A DNA stretch of 64,000 nucleotides, taken from positions 32,033,406 through 32,097,405 of the forward strand of contig JAPFBE010000002.1 of the NCBI GenBank assembly GCA_034336665.1. Reading direction: 5' to 3'. How positions within the stretch are numbered: position 1 is the first letter of the stretch; every line of letters begins with the position of its first letter. Shown one piece after another: positions 12,301 through 25,900 of this stretch. This DNA comes from Luscinia megarhynchos. Lineage: Eukaryota; Chordata; Aves; Passeriformes; Turdidae. A program made the position numbers and the translations under genes. The notes below the pieces were generated by a model. The model was not told the origin of the DNA. It did not search any database and was given only the letters and a program-made list of their open reading frames with translations.

Positions 12301-15300
12301 TCCTGCAGCAGGTGATGGCCAACAGCAGGTGCCTTTGTTAGAACACAAGGGCAAGGCCAACAAGTAAAGTTACTTTCCCATCATGGGCTTCCTGGGGGAG
12401 TCATGTCTTTGAATTGAAAAGCCTCAGTAGGACTCTTCTCTCAGAGCTCTGTCCAATTGCTTTTTTAACTCATGCAAAAAAATACAAAATCTTGTAGCAA
12501 AAAGTTTAAAGATATATATTGCATGATGAATAATTCAACCTAATTATCTTGGATAGAAATATACCCAGGTACTCAATTAAACAAACTGACAAGCCTTTTA
12601 CTCTCATTTCTTGTCTGTTTTCCCTGTTTCTTGGCCTTTTTCCCCTTAAAATAACTTTGTTTTATAACTACTTCAAGGAGGTAAAAGCCCTGAGGAGAGC
12701 CCAGCTGAAGAAAGCAATTTAGTCAGTTTATGAAGCTGATGATTTAAAAAAAGTAACCAGACAATTACCTGAAGAGAATCTATACTTCTGCTTTATAATG
12801 TAGTCAGACAAACATACTATTGAAGAATAGATTAAGATATGAACTACGATTAAGCTGCAATGAAATATTCACATTAGTTTTCACCAGAATGTATTTGATT
12901 TACTTCTCCTAAATGGACATTTAATGGACACAGCACTCAACCAATGACAAGCCATAAATTACCCATCCCAGGAGGAGCACCACACCGGGCCAGGTTTGGA
13001 GACAGCCCGCCAGCCACAGAGCTGCCTCCTGTCTCCTCCTGAGTTGGGTGGAAGCAGCAGCTACTTTGGAAGTTAAAAATACGCTGTTGCCTCTCCCAGT
13101 GAACCAAAATAAGTCATGAACACCAGCTGCTGCTTCCTCACTTCCCACCTGTTCTGGTACACATGCATGTCCTGATCAAACTGGAAGCATGGCCAGCTCA
13201 TGCAGGAGCTCTTCCTTTGGTGCCTAATCCCTGAGTGCTTGAGCTACTACTGTTTCCACCAGCTTTGGCACCACAGTCAGTGCTCCCAGTTTAAACTCAG
13301 AGCACTGAACAGTCTCCTCATGTAGCATTAGCTGGGACCTGTTCATATACGGAGTTTTTATCTTGTCTGCAAAGGATGATTATTCAGTTCACAGAAAATG
13401 ATGCCTGTTGGGAGAGAGAAATCTTCGCCCTGTATTCATGCAAATTACGAAATATTTTTTCCATTGCTAATCTTGAGGTACTTTGTGGGTGGGTGGCAAA
13501 AAGGAAGGAGAAATATGAGCAGTATAAAATATACTTTAAATAGGTTAGGAAATTTAAAATATGAAACTGTCTATAATATTTGAGTTTCTTCTAAAAATAT
13601 GTCTTGCTATAATTTCTATTTTCACTGGTAACAGGGATTTCAATCTACTCCATTTACTGCCTTTTAGAAAAAGATTACAGCAGCCTTGGGGTAATTTGAA
13701 AGTGATGAAAGAGACACTACAGAATCTTCCTTTCAAATATTAAATATACATGGTCCAATCAGATTAGCTTTAAATCAAACTTCCAATGTTGCACCTTTCC
13801 CAGGTTTTATTATCCACCTGAGCATGCAGATTTTCTTAAAGAGAGAATAAGTTTCCTTTTGTCTGAGGGCAAACCTTTTCTGGTAATGAATGATGCCATA
13901 CAGTTAGTAAAATAAGTCCTTTATATGCTCTTTTAAATCATTGCACAGCCTAAGAATCAGATCCCACACCAGGTTCTTCTGCTTGTGTAACAAAACCAAA
14001 TTTTTGACTGCTAGATGCATTCATTATGCTCTCCAGACATACAGCTTTGTAAGAGCCTAACCAGAGACAGAGAGTACAGGATAATCTGCAAGAGATTAAC
14101 CAGAAGAGGGAACTGAACCTGCACAGTGAAAGCAATGATACTTTCCCAAAGACAAATTGCCATTGTATTAAGGAACTGGAAAACACCCATTATTCTGGTG
14201 GGTGTGTGTATGGGAGACAAAGACTAGTAAAACCACTGATTTTATCACTCTTATGATGTTTCCAAGGATTTAAAAATAGTAAACATTTATTTTATATTTT
14301 TCTTCCAGCAAAAGATGAGGGCAAAACTTTCATAAATCAGTGACTAGACTTTCAAGGACAGTATATGAAGAACATGATCATAAGTTAACTGTAAAATGAA
14401 TGAATGGTAGAGATTAGAAACCACTTAAATTGATGGGCCACTTTATCTAGAAAGTATATGGAGCAGCACTCTGAAGTGAATAGGAAAAATAAGCAAATTT
14501 ATTGCTTATGCAAACATTTATTCAGTTCATGGGAACCATCAAGGATAAGAAGATGGCTGAAGTATTACATACCACCATTATTTCAGAAGGCCTTGGGATA
14601 TACCATAAAACTGTAAACAAGATATATGACAAGCTACACTTATTTTTGGGAAGACCTGCCTTTGAAGCAACTGAACTCTGGGTAGGGAACTGCAGCAATA
14701 TATTAACACTCACTTAGTGTCCAGTCTGCAAATTAAGTGGAAATTGAAGCACATCCTCTATGACACAGTAGCTACATTAAAGAAAAGGAATCCTCTAAAC
14801 AGGCTTGTGTATTCAACAAGACATTAAGACCAAGATTTAGTAATCTTACAATGTAAGTCAATTAAAGGGACTGCTGTGCTCCCTTGGGTCCTACTGATTC
14901 TTTCAGATGGGAATATTACCTCTCATTCTTGTTGCATACATATAGAGGGATATCAGCTCAGGAAAAGCTTACAGGAATGAAAGGGAAGGAGGGGGGTACA
15001 AAAATGACAATTTTCTTTCTGCCATGAGGAATAGTGTAAGATAAGGGAAGTCATGGTTTGATAATTTAATTCTTGAATTTCCAGGTTCTATCTCCAGTAT
15101 GTCTATCAGCATCACACTGTTTGCACCACACATTTGCTAATGGCTTATGAACACAACTCTCTCACTGCAGTTAAATTACTTGTAATATATCAAGGTAGAA
15201 AGATGTCTTTAGGAAACTGAGAACTGGGAACAGAGAGCACGATAAAAAGGTAGTGTAAATTTTGCCAGGAGCACTGGATAGCTCTGAAATTACCTTCCAA

Positions 15301-16045
15301 TTTAGTTGTTCATACAATTTTTTATGTATAAACTGAAATGTTCGTACATGATATGCCTCAGAGAAGACAACCTTGGAACATTTGGAACTGAGGCCAGAGG
15401 AAAAAAATCACTGGATAATGAATAATCAATATGGGTTTACATATAATATCCCAGTAAGTCTAATTTTTGAAGTAAGGGCTAGAAATATTGTTTGGAGGAG
15501 CAACAGCTTTTTAGTGGGGTGTGTACTATTTTTTTACCCACCAAATCTGACAACATGGAGGCAAATGTGAGCACTCAGGGGATGACAAAATACTGAGCTA
15601 GCGTTGTGAAAAAGACAGAGACCCTGATGAAATGGGAATGGCTATGCCATCAAACCAGAATCAGTATGACAAGGTCTGAGGAGTGCAGGTTGGCACTGAA
15701 CTGGAATGACGTCCAAAGGACTTGGGTCTGGAGCATTCCTCATTTTATATTTTTATAACTGGCTGAGCCTACTTCAGTTGGCCCTCATCCACACCAAACT
15801 GTGTCTTGCTTTAAAGACTCAAACTATGGGTCTTAAAACCCCAGCTTTCTAATGAGTTTTCCATCTGCTTTTCAGCAGTTTTATCTAAACCATGTTTCCT
15901 TGGCTCATTGAGGACATCATCCCTGTGACCAACACGAGAAGAATCTGAATTCTGTGATTACTTTTTAGCGTTTTGCATGGATTCCAATCTCTCTTTGCAC
16001 ATTAAATTCTGCTTTTGCGATGAATTAGGAGTGATGAAATGAGCC
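9378..16045. other. Unique non-coding sequence, no gene seen
   Basis: Contains the longest plus-strand frame of this part (9862-10257, 131 codons). Its translation has no family signature, and an opposing open frame overlaps it. The near-palindrome at 10651-10670 is listed separately. A-rich runs lie at about 12049-12069. The stretch at 15361-15500 has a weak resemblance to old LINE reverse transcriptase and is discussed under findings. Nothing else here is assignable. Confidence 0.65.
10651..10670. repeat. 20-bp near-perfect palindrome
   Basis: TTCTCCACC and GGTGGAGAA face each other across a central TG, giving 9-bp arms. The word TTTCTCCAC also occurs in the bases just before it, so the left arm is partly duplicated. 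Function unknown. Confidence 0.65.
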
Positions 16046-16064
16046 TTTTTTTTTTTTTTTTTTT
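16046..16064. repeat. Poly-T run (T19)
   Basis: Nineteen consecutive T's. A minus-strand retrocopy tail was considered, but no reverse-complement polyadenylation signal lies in the adjoining bases and no open frame follows, so it is treated as a simple repeat. Confidence 0.85.
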
Positions 16065-17976
16065 GAAGGATCCTTGCTTCAGTTGTAGAAAATGCTAAAA
16101 GCTGTGTAGAGAATGGAAAAGAAATAGGGGGGAAAGAATGAATAATGGTCTTCTGGCTAGGGATGTTGAATTCCATCCAAGAGATTGGATTATAAATGTA
16201 CATCTGCCAAAAATTTCTCAGTGTGATCCTGGGCAGGTCATCCACCCAAACTCCTCACAGGTGTTCTGTGGTTGTGTTTTTTACTCACTGTTAGGTATCA
16301 GTATTGCTGGGCTCATGCTGTTTTGTTGCAGAAGTGCCAAGTAGTGACATGTCAGACTGCAGGAAGTTTTGTTATTTAAAGGACTCAAAGATTTTGAATA
16401 ACAGATTTGCTCCATTGCTTAGATTAAGTAATTTCTGGTGGGTCAATTTTTATTGAACAAGTGATTTCACACTGTTTAAACAGAGGAGTTAATTTTGTGG
16501 CTGTACTATCATACAAGAAGTCTAGCAGCTTTTTCAACATTTGAAGACACATAAAAAACAAATCAAACCTCAATTTAGGCATTGGATATTCTCAAAATGC
16601 AAAGCTCCTGTCAAGAAGAAATTTCAGTATGTATTGAAAAGAACCATGTTTGCAAAATCTTGCTTTCAAGATAAACATTTATTCTAGAGTACAGGATTTC
16701 ATCCGTTTCCATCACTGGTACTGCCAAAGACACATTGCTTTATAGTGTTGCTGTTCTGAAAATTTAGGGCCCTGAAGTCTCAAACAGGACACTTTAAATT
16801 AATGTATTTTTTTAGCTTAATGGATCTGTGCCTTGGCTCTCCAGATAGTAAGTGGGGATAATAAGCTCTCAGGATTTTTCTGTGAATATTCAGAGATAAC
16901 GATAACCACTGTAATGGAAGAGCCTAAGAAGAAGATATTATTTCTAACTCTTAGCAGGATTTGGATGTTGTGCAATAGATAAGACCTGGGGCCGTACTCT
17001 GTAAAACTAAAAGGGCCCAGTAGCTCATCAGTAATTAGGTATCAGCTATTTTGTGCCCTGATGCAGCTGAAATGGCACAGGCAAAGCAGTATATGGTCAT
17101 GCACTAAAACATCATCATAAACATTAACCCCAAGGAATGGAATTGAGATTTTACAAGGAACCAAATTCTGGTCTCTGCTCTGTGAGAGCTCACAAATTAG
17201 GAAAAATGGCAAATTATAAAGCTTAATATTGCTGCCTGAAGAATAATTGCAAAAATTATTTCAATTAAGTTCAGGTTGCCACAGACTCTCCTACATTTTT
17301 ACTAAATTTGAAGGAATATGTATCTATAATGTAAATTGAGAGAAATGAGTATATATTTATTTATAGTATGCTTGCTTTTTGAACCAAAATTTTCAGGCTT
17401 ATTAATGAAACCTGTACAAAATATGTACTCTCCTAATTTTTCCAGTGCCAGCAGCTTTCAGGAGAAGTCTTTCCTGTCTGCAAATCCTTATTTTTTAATT
17501 CTAGGTCCTGCTAGGCAATGGAAAGCAGTTACAAAACTTGTTACATGGTATTGTAGCCAAAAATTTTTCAGCACATTAAAAAGAAAGCAGCAAATTCTAT
17601 CTCTAAGAAATCCTCAAAATGAAAGTTTTACCAGGCTTTTAAGTTTTAAATGGAGTATAGTGCTGAATAACTGCTGAGAACATGCAAAATCTTAAATTAA
17701 ATTAAATATACTTCTCTGAAAAGCCTACCTACCTTTTTAATTAATAAAAAAGAAGTAGCTTTTGGGGAATCCCAAAGGGGCCAGCACTCAGATTTTCAAT
17801 GCCATCCAAACCTAAGGTTTTTTTTTTCCACTCTCCCATATCTCTTTCTGAAACAACAGAAAAAAATCAGTTTGAGCCTTACTTAAGAGTTAAGAATACT
17901 CTCAAAAGATAATGATTATTTTTACAAGCATAATGAAGATTTAAGGAAGATTTTAAAAGAAATTATATCCATCTTT

Positions 17977-17992
17977 AAAAAAAATTTTTTTT
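17977..17992. repeat. A8T8 tract
   Basis: Eight A's followed directly by eight T's: a rigid, intrinsically bent, perfectly palindromic AT tract. Such tracts disfavour nucleosomes in general; no specific role can be read here. Confidence 0.85.
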
Positions 17993-19978
17993 GAACTATC
18001 AAAACTGTATTGATATAATTTTTGTAGTTTTTACTAGTGTTATTAGTACTGTGTTAACATTCTCAAATTTTTTAAATGAAAACCTGCTTGAATAAAGAAT
18101 ATTTGTATTCATTTCAGGGTTAGCTGGCTATAAGGTATTATTTATGCAGCAGACCTTCAAAAATACAATAGGCAATACTCTTCTGAATTTTTAAGAGCTG
18201 CATATATGTCTGTGGAGACTGTCTATATTAGAGAATTGCTTTAGGAACCCTAAAAAAATATCACACATCTTATTTGGAATTACTTATCTATAAAAGCATG
18301 CATGTTTGGATTAACTTGAAACAGAACCTGAATTTCTGTCAGAGGTTAATTGACTTAAATAAATATGTCAGAAAAAGCAATGAATACAGGAAAGACCTGA
18401 AATTGGAAGTATCCTGACATGGAGCACATGTATTCCCCTGCAAGAACACGAACCAAAGAAGCTGCCAACACTGCACAAAGGACAGCAGCAGCTCACATGC
18501 AAATTTGGGGGAGTCCTGACAGATATTCTATCTTTTCTGAAACTATGGAACCAGGAAGGTAAATTATCTTAAAATGAAACAAGAAAAGCTGAAGACAATT
18601 CTTATGTTTCACCTTCAGTTCTTTTGCTATCTCAGCACTCTCTCCTAACTTTTTCAAGTAAACAACCAAGAAAAAACAAGGAAAGAGCTGACTGACAGCA
18701 TCATGAAATGTTGCCTGCTGTTTTCGCTGTAAATTCTGCAATATAAGAGTATCACCTTAACATCATCACCAAAGCAAAAAGAGCCAGAGAGAAATAATGA
18801 AGACCTACCAGTTATATTTATCTCCTTTGTCTAATGATCTAAGAAATAATAGAAACATCTCATTTTGGTTTAAACACCAGCAGAATTTCCTGCTGAACAG
18901 CAAAATAAACCAGACTACAGCCTTTAGTAGATGTTACAGTAAATTAATTTTCATCATATAAGATTTTCTGACTTAAGGCAGTTACGTAGACAACTGATGA
19001 ACTAAACTTAAATATTTCTTTTGACTTCACCTGTCTAATTTAGGATCCTTCCATGTGAGTTTTATATATAATGTCTGAGAGGGACTGACTGACACTAAAT
19101 GGGCTTCTCTTGGCTGACTGCAAACTGTTCTCCTACATCACAAAGCAGAAGCCACGTCACCATTTGAGTGAAATGTGCTTCATTGTCTTAGATGGAAAAG
19201 ACTTCCCCCTCTCAGAATAACATCAGCCTCCAAATTGTGTCTTTTATTATATCAGGGAACTCAGTAGCAAATGCTTTTTCTCTTTTCTAATGATAAAAAG
19301 CTGTTAGTACACCTTACTGTTTTTTCTGCTTTTTCACTCACAATTTTCACTCTGAACATGGAAAAGAAGTTAATTAACTAGTGAGTCACACTTCTGAGTG
19401 GCTTTTGAGAAAAGTAGTGTTTAAAATCCTGTCTGACATTTTCTGTTTCTCCACATGGTTAGGTGACTTCTTGGTATGGCACTAGGTTAAAACTGCACTT
19501 TGTGCTCTGCCAAGGCTGTTTTAATGGGATGTTGTCCATTTGCACCGTACATGGGGGCTAACAGAATGACTCAGAGCAGCCTGGCTTATTTTTCACTTTA
19601 TATGATTAACATTTTAAGCAGATTTAGTGCTGCTAGGTTCTGTGGGAAAAATCGCATTGCACTCTGACAAGTGTTTCATAGCTGTTTGTGCTGACGTCCA
19701 GCACTAATTGGTTTTTGGCACTTTGGAGGACATTTGAATTCAGCCATCCCCTCTGTAGATTTGCCTGGGAGAGTACTCTGGAGCGCCACGCAGTCTACAC
19801 ACAGATAGCCCCTAATTAGCCCCTCTGGAGATGTTTTTTCTTTCCCACAGGTACCAGCTGAGCATGATGCTGTCTGTGTAAGCAGGAAGCACCAGGCTGG
19901 TTTAGGTTTTTTCCTCAATACAGAGAGTACCTCAGAACTTACTTTTGCTTCACAGCTGGACTTCTGCTAATGAATACA

Positions 19979-20010
19979 TTAAAAACAAAAAAAAACAAAA
20001 ACAAAAAAAA
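19979..20010 (+). repeat. A-rich low-complexity run
   Basis: A-rich run interrupted by single C's (AAAAACAAAA type). It could be an old poly(A) tail, but the upstream bases carry no clear AATAAA placed as expected and no recognisable transcript body. Confidence 0.7.
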
Positions 20011-21435
20011 TTTTATTTGTAGAAAGAAGTCTAGCTAAAATCTTGGTTCTTTAAAGGCAGGACTTTTCAGGTTGACTTCAGATTACCTAAACTTGACAGG
20101 TGAGTAATATTCTATGTCTTTACTCAACGCCACAGAAAGAGACTGAGAATGCCAATCAAAGGATGAGGCAGTGGCTGTGTGCATGTTGGAGGTGTTACTC
20201 ATGATGAACACAAGAGGAGTTTTAAATTTAACTTTCCCAAATGAGAGTACCACTTTTGAGATTCATCTGCCTGGGTCTAGAGCCATAAAGAGGTTACAGG
20301 TACCACAGGGGCTGTTCAGGGCACCTACAGGAGGCTCCTCCACTCATCTGCCTTCTAGCCTGCCATATTCCATGCTGTATGCAGGCATCCTGGGACAACT
20401 ATTCTCCAGAGGTGTCATACATGAACCAGCATAAAGACTGATTTCTCAACTCTTTCCACCCTATGACAATGCCAAGACAAAGAGACAAAAACATGACTTT
20501 GCAGCTCCTAGGGATGAGAGGTTATTCTTAGAACAGGAAGAGGATAAGAGCTCTGGGATTAAATCTGTGCCTTCTGGCTGATGTGCCATATCAAGGGAGA
20601 TAGCAGAAGCAGGAAATTAAGCCAAGAGTAAATGAGGAGGCTTGTGTTCTCATGTCACCAGCCTGCTGAAAAATAAAGCTGAGCCTTTGGTGAAGCTGAT
20701 GGGGGCTGCTCAAGGTGGTGTGGGTCAGCTGAGCACCATGTATTTGGCTGGAGGACAAACTGGGGCACAGACAGGAGGAAAATCTTTGTGTGCAGAATGT
20801 TCCACTTGTAACTAAGCCAGCTTGGACTGCCTTTGTACTGGGGAGTACAGAGTGTTTATAGGACAGACAAGAATGGAGGCCAGAAACTTCAGCATTGTCC
20901 TGCTGACTGTCCAGATTTTCAGTGACGTAATGGCACAAATCTTCTCTTAGGAATTAGCTCTTTTTCTGCCTGATCTTCTATTTCCATCCTATGTGTTGCA
21001 TGAAGCATATGCTGTGGGAATAGAAACAAGAAACAAGTCTGTTTTCTTCATTTTAGATGCTATTTCCGGTTCTCTTCAGGGGAATGCAGCTGCAGATGTA
21101 GGTGCACTCAGTAAGGGGGTGAGAAATGGAAGTTTCCCATGTTGCAAGTGATAGAGAGCTCTTGTTTCCCCCAAACTCTTTGTAGAAAATGAAGCAATAG
21201 CAGTGTGAGGAATCGAGAAAGTTTCTGCTTTGTTCTGTTTAGCTGGAAGATTGTGTAAGCAAAATCAGGCTGCCACTACTACTCACAGGATCTCAGAAAG
21301 GCCAGAGGCTCAAGATGTACAAACCATCAGGGAAACAAAGCAATGAAGTCCGGGGACAAAGTAAAGTAGATGATAATTATTTAAGTTATTTTAAAAAAAC
21401 AAAAAGAAATTGGAAAAAAAGGCCTTTGTTAATAA

Positions 21436-21440
21436 TTTTT

Positions 21441-21520
<80 letters not shown>

Positions 21521-21531
21521 GCTTCTTTCTC

Positions 21532-21613
<82 letters not shown>

Positions 21614-21667
21614 TTTCTTTCTTCCTTTCTTTCTTTCTTCTCTCTCTCTTTCTTTCTTTCTCCTTTT
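21436..21667 (+). repeat. (TTTC)n polypyrimidine microsatellite, about 232 bp
   Basis: All T and C except for one G at 21521. The first half is uninterrupted TTTC/CTTT, followed by a short TTCTTTCTCT interruption, a second long CTTT block, and a decayed 3' part with TTCC and TCTCTCTC units. Two overlapping plus-strand open frames of Ser/Phe/Leu repeats (21315-21710 and 21410-21706) are by-products of the 4-base period and not genes. The tract has the strand asymmetry and mirror symmetry needed for intramolecular triplex (H-DNA). Confidence 0.97.
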
Positions 21668-22902
21668 AACTTCAGAAAGCCTGCTGGAGAACCTTCAGCA
21701 GACTAGATAAACATGCTAGGAAAACCAGCTGAACAAAATATTTTCATTCCATACATGTGAAGCTACTTAAACTCAGCAGAGAAAACATAAATCCTAATGA
21801 AAACAAAGTAAAAGTATGGAAAATTCTAATTCAGACTTTAATTGCACTGCATATGCAACAGCTGTAATGCAGCTACCACAGAAAATAATTTATTTCCATT
21901 CTCTGAGCTGAAATTCTTTTTCATTCTCAATTTTACCTTAAAGAATATGGATGTAATTTTCTTATTCTGAATGCAGATATTGCCACTGAAGTACCTCCAA
22001 ATTCTCTCAATTGACTGGGCACTGGAACAGCTGTTTGCAAAGCAGCCTGTATCATCCAAAACCTCATGAGACAAGCAGGAAAATTTGGTTTCTATTCACA
22101 GTGGGAAAAAAGTCATGGTTGCAAAATGTGGAAGATAATTCTCTCTAATATAAGCCATTTCTTCTCAGAACAATATGGCTTTGTACAGAGTGAAGTGTTT
22201 CAAAGGAAAACTAAGAAACCTGGTAAAGTTGCTTGAGAATGGTACATTTTGCCCTTCTTTTTTTCTTTTCAAGGTTTGTGGAGGACAAAGTCTCCTCATT
22301 CCAAGTGGGCAGGATGACTCAGGAGGAAGGGTGTCCACTTAGGATCTGACACATCTGGGTCATGTTCTTTGCTGTGTTGCAGACTTGTTGCAGGAGTTTA
22401 CATACACCATCCAGACTCAGATTGAAACTAATGTCAGAATGCAACCCTGAGGCATCAACTTTTGCTGGTGCAAAGGTGATATTCTCAAGTGGTGATTGGT
22501 GTGTTGAAAGGATAAATTACTTACAGAAAGGAGCAACTGCAGAACAAAACTTTCTGGGACAGCTATTTTTTTTTAAATGTAATAAAACAATGTTTAGAGT
22601 ATTATTCTGGGCTTAGATCATCACTGTGCCTTATTAAAAGTAAAAAAAAGTTGACCTATATCTCTCATAAATTGAGAGATGAACACCAGGCTCTTGAATG
22701 TCTTGCAGTGTGTTGCTCACAGTCCATTTTTGGAGCTGTTGTTTGTTCATTCTTTTCTCTAAACAATTAAAATATTAATTGTGTCTAAGAATGAAGAAAG
22801 AAATCAAGAAGCTGACTCTGTAAGCCCCTTGGCAGGCAAGAGAACTGAAATGAAAGTCTCATTTTATTCTGTGTACTTTCCAGCTGGCTGTTCCATACAC
22901 TT
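21668..22902. other. Unique non-coding sequence, no gene seen
   Basis: Short open frames (at most 84 codons) without similarity to known proteins. A small inverted repeat, TCTCTCATAAATTGAGAGA, lies near 22660. No other structure noticed. Confidence 0.7.
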
Positions 22903-22952
22903 TCACAGAATTACAGGATTGTTGAGCTTGGGAAGGACCTCTGGAGACAAGT
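22903..22952 (-). mobile_element. CR1 LINE 3'-end fragment
   Basis: TCACAGAATTACAGGATTGTTGAGCTTGGGAAGGACCTCTGGAGA-like sequence follows the CR1 tail read in reverse (tcacagaatcacagaatggt.. ggttggaagggacctctggagatcat in typical avian copies). Only the terminal 50 or so bases remain recognisable; the next part drifts away. The low-coordinate end is the element's 3' end, so the element is on the minus strand. Confidence 0.7.
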
Positions 22953-25900
22953 AAGACAGAGGTTCTTTGGAACTATAGATTTTACTTGCAGTCTCTCCCT
23001 AAACTGCAGGAAACACAGACCTCCCAGCTCCCATACCCTTTTGTCCAATCTAGCTGCATTCTGGGTGAGATTTAGGTGTGTGCTTTTTTCACCCTGCCTT
23101 CCCCTCCCCTGCTGTCAGCCCTCAGAATAACACAGGCTGAAAGGACCCTGGCTCCTCATTTGTGAAGTGAGGAGAGTGCAAATGCAACACTACCAAACAG
23201 CAACACCTAATGTGTTTTCCAAGGATTTAGCCTTGTGAAAGTGTCAGAGGAGCAATCATTTCTGCTCAATTCCTTTCTTTCACTTCATAATAAGTAGTAC
23301 ATAACAAAGTTAATTTAAACTTTGAGCCTCCCACATTTCATAATATGTAGGTTTTCTGTAAGTCTGGCTCTTATGTGCTCTGCTTTCCACCTCATTTCCA
23401 CACTTTGGTGCCACTGTGCATACAATCACCAGGGAATGAGGGAGAGCTGTAGTGGGGGGCATTTGTCTTCGTGCTGCTGTTGAGGGAGGATGTCCTGGGA
23501 GTCTGTGATCTGCAGCACAGGCACAGCCCTTCCCAGAGCAGCAAGAGTTGCATGACCCTGCCTCTCCAGCATCACTGGAACACAAGCAGGACCAAGCTTC
23601 CTTCTTCCAAGGAAAACCTCTTCTCTTCCAAATACAGGCTGATGATAGCTTCATGTATGATACATTGAAAATTTACCCATCACTGGCCAGAATGAAGTCT
23701 CAGAAGGGAATTCATTTTGTGGGAAAAGACTGAGAGAGTTGTGCTCTTTCTCAGGGGAGAGGAAAACATTTCATGCTGAGCTAAAAGCTTGCATTTGTTA
23801 TTTTTAGTCAAACTAATAAATGTTTCGTGTTGGCAAAGATAAAAGCAAGGACATGAGAAGAGAAACATGTAAAGAAAAAAATGTGTTGAGGGAACAAATA
23901 GGTAGAGAGGCTCTAGGGGAGTAAAAACACAATTTCCTATATTCTATGGGAATATTCTTTTTGTTGATTTCATTCCAGTACTGAGCAAAACTGAAAATAA
24001 GCCACTATTTGTTAATTAGAGAGGGCTATAATTTCTTCCAGTTCTGCTAAACAGCATATTTTCTGTCTGCAGTTACAAGATTCACACCAGATACAGTTTT
24101 GATTTTAAAAAATAGCCATGGGAGAAGGAAGAAGGAAGGAATATGACCGCCACTAATACTTGCTGCACGAATTCTGGAGTCAAAGGGAGGCTGCCAAGAG
24201 ATTCAGCAAACCTTGGTGTACAAAGAAATCATAAGGAAATGCTGCAGAGGAGCAGCCATCTGCTGGGAAGGCTGATGGGAAAACTTCTACCATAGCATAA
24301 TGAGCATGGAGAAAGAATGTTTGCTTGTTGAATGAGTACAATGAGGAAAAAGAAAAGGTGAATATATGGCTATAGGAAGGAAAGGAGATTTGCATCATGG
24401 TCACTGAGAAAGCAAATGTTTTGTCAGGTATGAACACCACAAAAACCTGACAGCTCTAATGAGATCACCTGATATATTTCACAAATCACACCCAAGAAGC
24501 AGCTAAATTTTACACTTAGTCTCTGAAAAAAAAGCATATAAAACATTGATCCAGTCTAAATTAATTCTTTAAAGTGGGCAATCTATAGGATGTGAGGACA
24601 TTCTGTGAATGGAAACTGCCTTCAACAGAGCAATTAATTGCTGGTAAGTTTCTGGTTTCCCGGGTTAAACTCTTACATTGACACTTCAATCCTTTCTTTG
24701 ATTAAAAAAAAAATTATATCCTTAGTGAGTTATAAAAAGGAAGAATGATATAAAACTTAGATAATTTAACTTATAACAAAAACACAACTATGGATAATTA
24801 ATGTAAGCAAGATTTTTTTGCTGTTTCACAGAGTAAAACATGAAAATTTTAAAGACACAAAGACCAAAAGTCATATTTCAGGAGGTTCTTTAAATGCCAT
24901 TCTAGATCCAGAACTATTCAGAGTTTTCCGTATTACAATCTACATTGACTTCAGGGGATAATTATGGGGAGACTTTCCAAAGTTAAAAAGATTACTAATG
25001 CTTGGAAAGATAGAAATAAATCAAATAATTAGGATGATACTCAACAAAAATAAACATTACTTCTCCAAACAGGATATATGGCAATTACAATGAAATTATT
25101 TCATCAATCAGATACTTCCTGTTGCACCACTGGCTAGAATTGCTTACAGATATAACAATTTCTTTGAGTAAGAAGTTGTGATTGCATATGTGTAACATAT
25201 GACCTAGTGCTTATAATCTTATTCCTTGCAAAATTCACACACTAATTTTAATTAATCATGCAAATTAGGTTTGTGAAAGAACTGACTCTGCAGTCCAGAC
25301 CGTGAATATTCTTTTTAGTACCAGGTGATAGAAAAGGAGTTAAAATTATAACAGGCAGGAAAAGTTCTTGTAAAATGCAATATACATGGCAATGTGGCAG
25401 GCCAAGGAAGCATATTTGATGGGAAGAATAAGGATTTCTTCACAGTTTTTCATGAGATGCACCACTTTATTTGTCTGGTTTGCAAAGAGCAGAACAGAAC
25501 CATGCAAAATTGAGAGAATTGCTTATGGTTTTAATTTTGATCAGTAAAATATTGTAATTCATAATCACATCTTGCATCCCACCTGTCCCCCAAGCATTCA
25601 TTTAATTAAATCCTGTCAAAAGTTGAGTGGAATTACACCCTGCTTCACTCTAAAAAAAGACCTTACTCAGGGTTGGAGATACCATAAACTAGAGAGCAAA
25701 CTGTTGTATAGGTAATTAATATTTGTCAAAAGCAAAGACTATAAAATATTTATTATTTGGATGTCACTTGTTTTCTTCCTCCAGTAGTTCAGAACCCACA
25801 TATTTAAGCACCAGCAGAATGATGGATACACGTGCCACTCTCAGCATTTACATCAGGCAGTGATTGATTAGGCACGAGAAAGGAAAGGAGCAGATATGTC

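Larger units (their letters stand above)
16065..21435. other. Unique non-coding sequence, no gene seen
   Basis: AT-rich. Contains a symmetric A8T8 tract at 17977-17992 and an A-rich CAAAA-type run at about 19979-20010. The frame at 17336-17677 begins with a hydrophobic stretch that looks superficially like a signal peptide, but the stretch reflects local T-richness and no family is recognisable. The region around 20590-20940 is GC-richer and open on the minus strand for 115 codons without known similarity. Confidence 0.65.

Noticed and set aside
16046..16064. T19 as the tail of a minus-strand retrocopy
   Set aside because: No reverse-complement polyadenylation signal beside it and no recognisable gene body.
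17336..17677. Frame starting with a signal-peptide-like hydrophobic stretch
   Set aside because: The hydrophobicity follows from T-rich composition, and the rest matches nothing known.
21315..21710. 131-codon open frame rich in Ser, Phe and Leu
   Set aside because: It is the translation of the TTTC microsatellite; a 4-base repeat lacking stops keeps frames open.
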